Shown: piece by piece, positions 14,260 to 15,688 of the stretch
Position numbering within the stretch: the stretch's first letter is position 1
Layout: each line of letters starts with the position of its first letter
DNA from: Flavobacteriaceae bacterium UBA1115
GTDB lineage: Bacteria; Bacteroidota; Bacteroidia; Flavobacteriales; Flavobacteriaceae
DNA length: 15,688 bases
Assembly: GCA_002313325.1 (NCBI GenBank)
Contig: DCBE01000060.1
Location: forward strand, 468-16,155
Direction of reading: 5' to 3'
Notes under the pieces: generated by a model
Database searches by the model: none
What the model saw: only the letters and a program-made list of their open reading frames with translations
What the model was told of the DNA's origin: nothing
Program-made: the position numbers and the translations under genes

Positions 14260-14302
14260 AGTTTGGTTTTAAAAAGTTAGTTAACGCGTAAAAACTTACG
14301 AA

Positions 14303-14581
14303 TTAATCCACAAACAAAATGGCCTTGTTGTTATTCATTTCGAATGTGCCACCATTGGATAAAGTTACAATGGTATCGCTACCTTTTTTAGTAAAAAGAG
14401 GTTTGAATGCGTCTGCCACATCGATATTTCCTTCAATTTTAGCTTCACCTACGGAAAGGGAAGAAACAATAGCAGCGTGGTTGTTTAATACTTGGAAAGA
14501 CCCTTGCACTCCAGGGACGGAAACTGCGTTTACCTCTCCTTGGAATAATGTTGCTTCAGGACTTACAATCTCTAAATACAT
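14303..14581 (-). CDS. atpC: ATP synthase F1 epsilon subunit, short form
   Basis: 92 residues that cover only the N-terminal beta-sandwich of epsilon (MYLEIVSPEATLFQGEVNAVSVPGVQGSFQVLNNHAAIVSSLSVG, then a short strand-rich end MNNNKAILFVD). The subunit ties the gamma stalk to the c-ring in the membrane-bound enzyme. The E. coli protein is about 139 residues, with two C-terminal helices that can block rotation. These are entirely missing here, so epsilon-type autoinhibition is not expected. The stop and start are clean, so this is a natural short form and not a truncation. It begins 5 bases after the atpD stop, the usual atpDC order. Confidence 0.93.
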   Translation of the reverse strand: MYLEIVSPEATLFQGEVNAVSVPGVQGSFQVLNNHAAIVSSLSVGEAKIEGNIDVADAFKPLFTKKGSDTIVTLSNGGTFEMNNNKAILFVD

Positions 14582-14586
14582 AGTTA

Positions 14587-15688
<1,102 letters not shown>

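Noticed and set aside
14260..14302. Cobalamin riboswitch before the BtuB-like receptor
   Set aside because: The gap is only 43 bases and contains no B12-box-like sequence or room for the fold.

Overview
The window looks like a chromosomal housekeeping region from a member of the Flavobacteriia (Bacteroidota), most likely marine or free-living Flavobacteriaceae. Support for this comes from the adjacent gliding genes gldE and gldD, from proteins that match flavobacterial forms (RNase G, HU, the short ATP synthase epsilon subunit), from AT-rich intergenic DNA with almost no Shine-Dalgarno sequences, and from promoter-like sites of the Bacteroidota type (TTG, about 20 nt, TAnnTTTG). I cannot name the genus from sequence alone.

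Layout. 1-399 (+) is the 3' end of ahcY. It is separated by a strong, probably bidirectional terminator from the convergent ribosomal protein pair rplU-rpmA (minus strand, 484-1254), whose L21 carries an extra C-terminal domain. 1449-4828 (+) encodes two exported M16 metalloprotease-family proteins, one with the zinc site and one without it, probably forming one enzyme. 4887-5774 (-) is a ten-helix EamA/DMT transporter. 5846-6196 (+) is a lipoprotein with a heavy-metal-associated domain. It is followed directly by an out-of-frame cysteine/lysine-rich stretch (6181-6384) that looks like its lost tail.

6385-9747 (-) is a compact run transcribed in the order mutY, ssb, gldE, gldD: DNA repair, ssDNA binding, then two membrane proteins of gliding motility. 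Divergent from it, 9861-11957 (+) holds an HU-type DNA-binding protein, a 29-residue extremely basic protein and an RNase E/G-family ribonuclease preceded by a perfect 8-bp inverted repeat. After a terminator comes recX (12002-12472, +). Its stop codon overlaps that of a convergent TonB-dependent receptor (12469-14259, -). The receptor lies 43 nt downstream of atpC, which follows the partial atpD that runs off the window end.

No RNA genes, CRISPR arrays, insertion sequences or phage genes were seen, and no stretch over 300 bases lacks a gene. I found no clearly novel multi-gene system. The best second-look items are the cryptic Cys-rich tail of the metal-binding lipoprotein, the tiny basic protein between hup and rng, the inverted repeat just upstream of rng, the appended domain on L21, and the non-catalytic M16 subunit with a C-terminal extension.
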